Source of the DNA: a virus
Reading direction: 5' to 3' (one strand)
Virus record (IMG/VR): IMGVR_UViG_3300042507_003169
Coordinates: 1-39,352 of that record
Length of the DNA: 39,352 nucleotides
Shown: positions 39,274 through 39,352 of the stretch, piece by piece
Numbering within the stretch: the first letter of the stretch is position 1
Layout: each line of letters starts with the position of its first letter
Position numbers and translations under genes: made by a program
Notes under the pieces: generated by a model
Seen by the model: only the letters and a program-made list of their open reading frames with translations
Database searches by the model: none
What the model was told of the DNA's origin: nothing

Positions 39274-39352
39274 TGAAAGAGCCAATAATCGAAACATACG
39301 TACCGCAGAACAAACGCCTTCCTTTCCAAATAGCAGGAGGCATTGGAGTCGC
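39226..39352. repeat. Terminal direct repeat, right copy
   Basis: Exact copy of bases 1-127. It contains the last 48 bases of the 88-aa gene and, from 39273, a redundant fragment of the glucosaminidase gene that should not be counted as a separate partial gene. Confidence 0.95.

Noticed and set aside
1-39352. CRISPR array, integrase, repressor or attachment site
   Set aside because: No regular spaced repeats, no tyrosine or serine recombinase motif and no CI-like repressor were seen; the phage may be virulent, but absence is only from reading.

Overview
The window is an essentially complete tailed-phage genome. Bases 1-127 recur exactly as bases 39226-39352, so the sequence closes into a circle with a unit length of 39,225 bp. 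The 127-base redundancy is what a k=127 de Bruijn assembler leaves on a circular or circularly permuted molecule. The host is most likely a member of the Bacteroidota. The reasons are promoter -7 boxes matching TAnnTTTG, A-rich gene leaders without Shine-Dalgarno motifs, and a modest-GC genome whose structural proteins look like those of flavobacterial-type siphoviruses. A 1134-residue tape measure protein indicates a long-tailed siphovirus. I see no integrase, repressor, polymerase or helicase.

Layout. Two divergent transcription units start in the intergenic region 30307-30390. The leftward (minus) unit runs from 30306 to 3294 and is nearly gap-free, with many ATGA or one-base overlaps. In order it holds SSB, two tiny genes (one with a frame break at an A9 run), a glycosyltransferase, a ParB-like protein, a terminase-small-like protein and the large terminase. 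Next come small paralogous proteins, a tail gene with a probable -1 frameshift at a T9 run, tail completion/terminator-like proteins, two large tail proteins and the tape measure. The head genes follow: ClpP-type protease, major capsid protein and portal. Last are two fibre-like proteins with signal peptides, a secreted protein, a holin and an N-acetylmuramoyl-L-alanine amidase. Head genes lying downstream of the tape measure is unusual.

The rightward (plus) unit runs from about 30390 through the circle junction to 3230. It opens with a 460-base untranslated leader packed with tRNA-like modules, then a methyltransferase, then a self-contained structured small RNA (own promoter box, three hairpins, T-run). 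After that come an HNH-AP2 endonuclease, a winged-helix replication-initiator-like protein, many small unknown proteins, a PD-(D/E)XK nuclease, a dATP/dGTP diphosphohydrolase-like protein, dCTP deaminase, a set of tiny membrane proteins, a membrane-anchored glucosaminidase, a RuvC-like resolvase and a gene broken by an in-frame TAA. Three copies of an AT-rich promoter-like element (897-963, 33831-33888, 38921-38990) re-initiate this unit; the last two each follow a terminator hairpin. The two units converge on a bidirectional terminator at 3264-3295.

The most unusual signals are: (1) the 31442-31549 RNA, in which the loops of hairpins 1 and 3 are perfectly complementary over 8 nt; (2) the tRNA-like leader 30390-30688; (3) the two 9-base homopolymers in coding sequence, both sitting exactly where a -1 shift restores a longer, protein-like frame.
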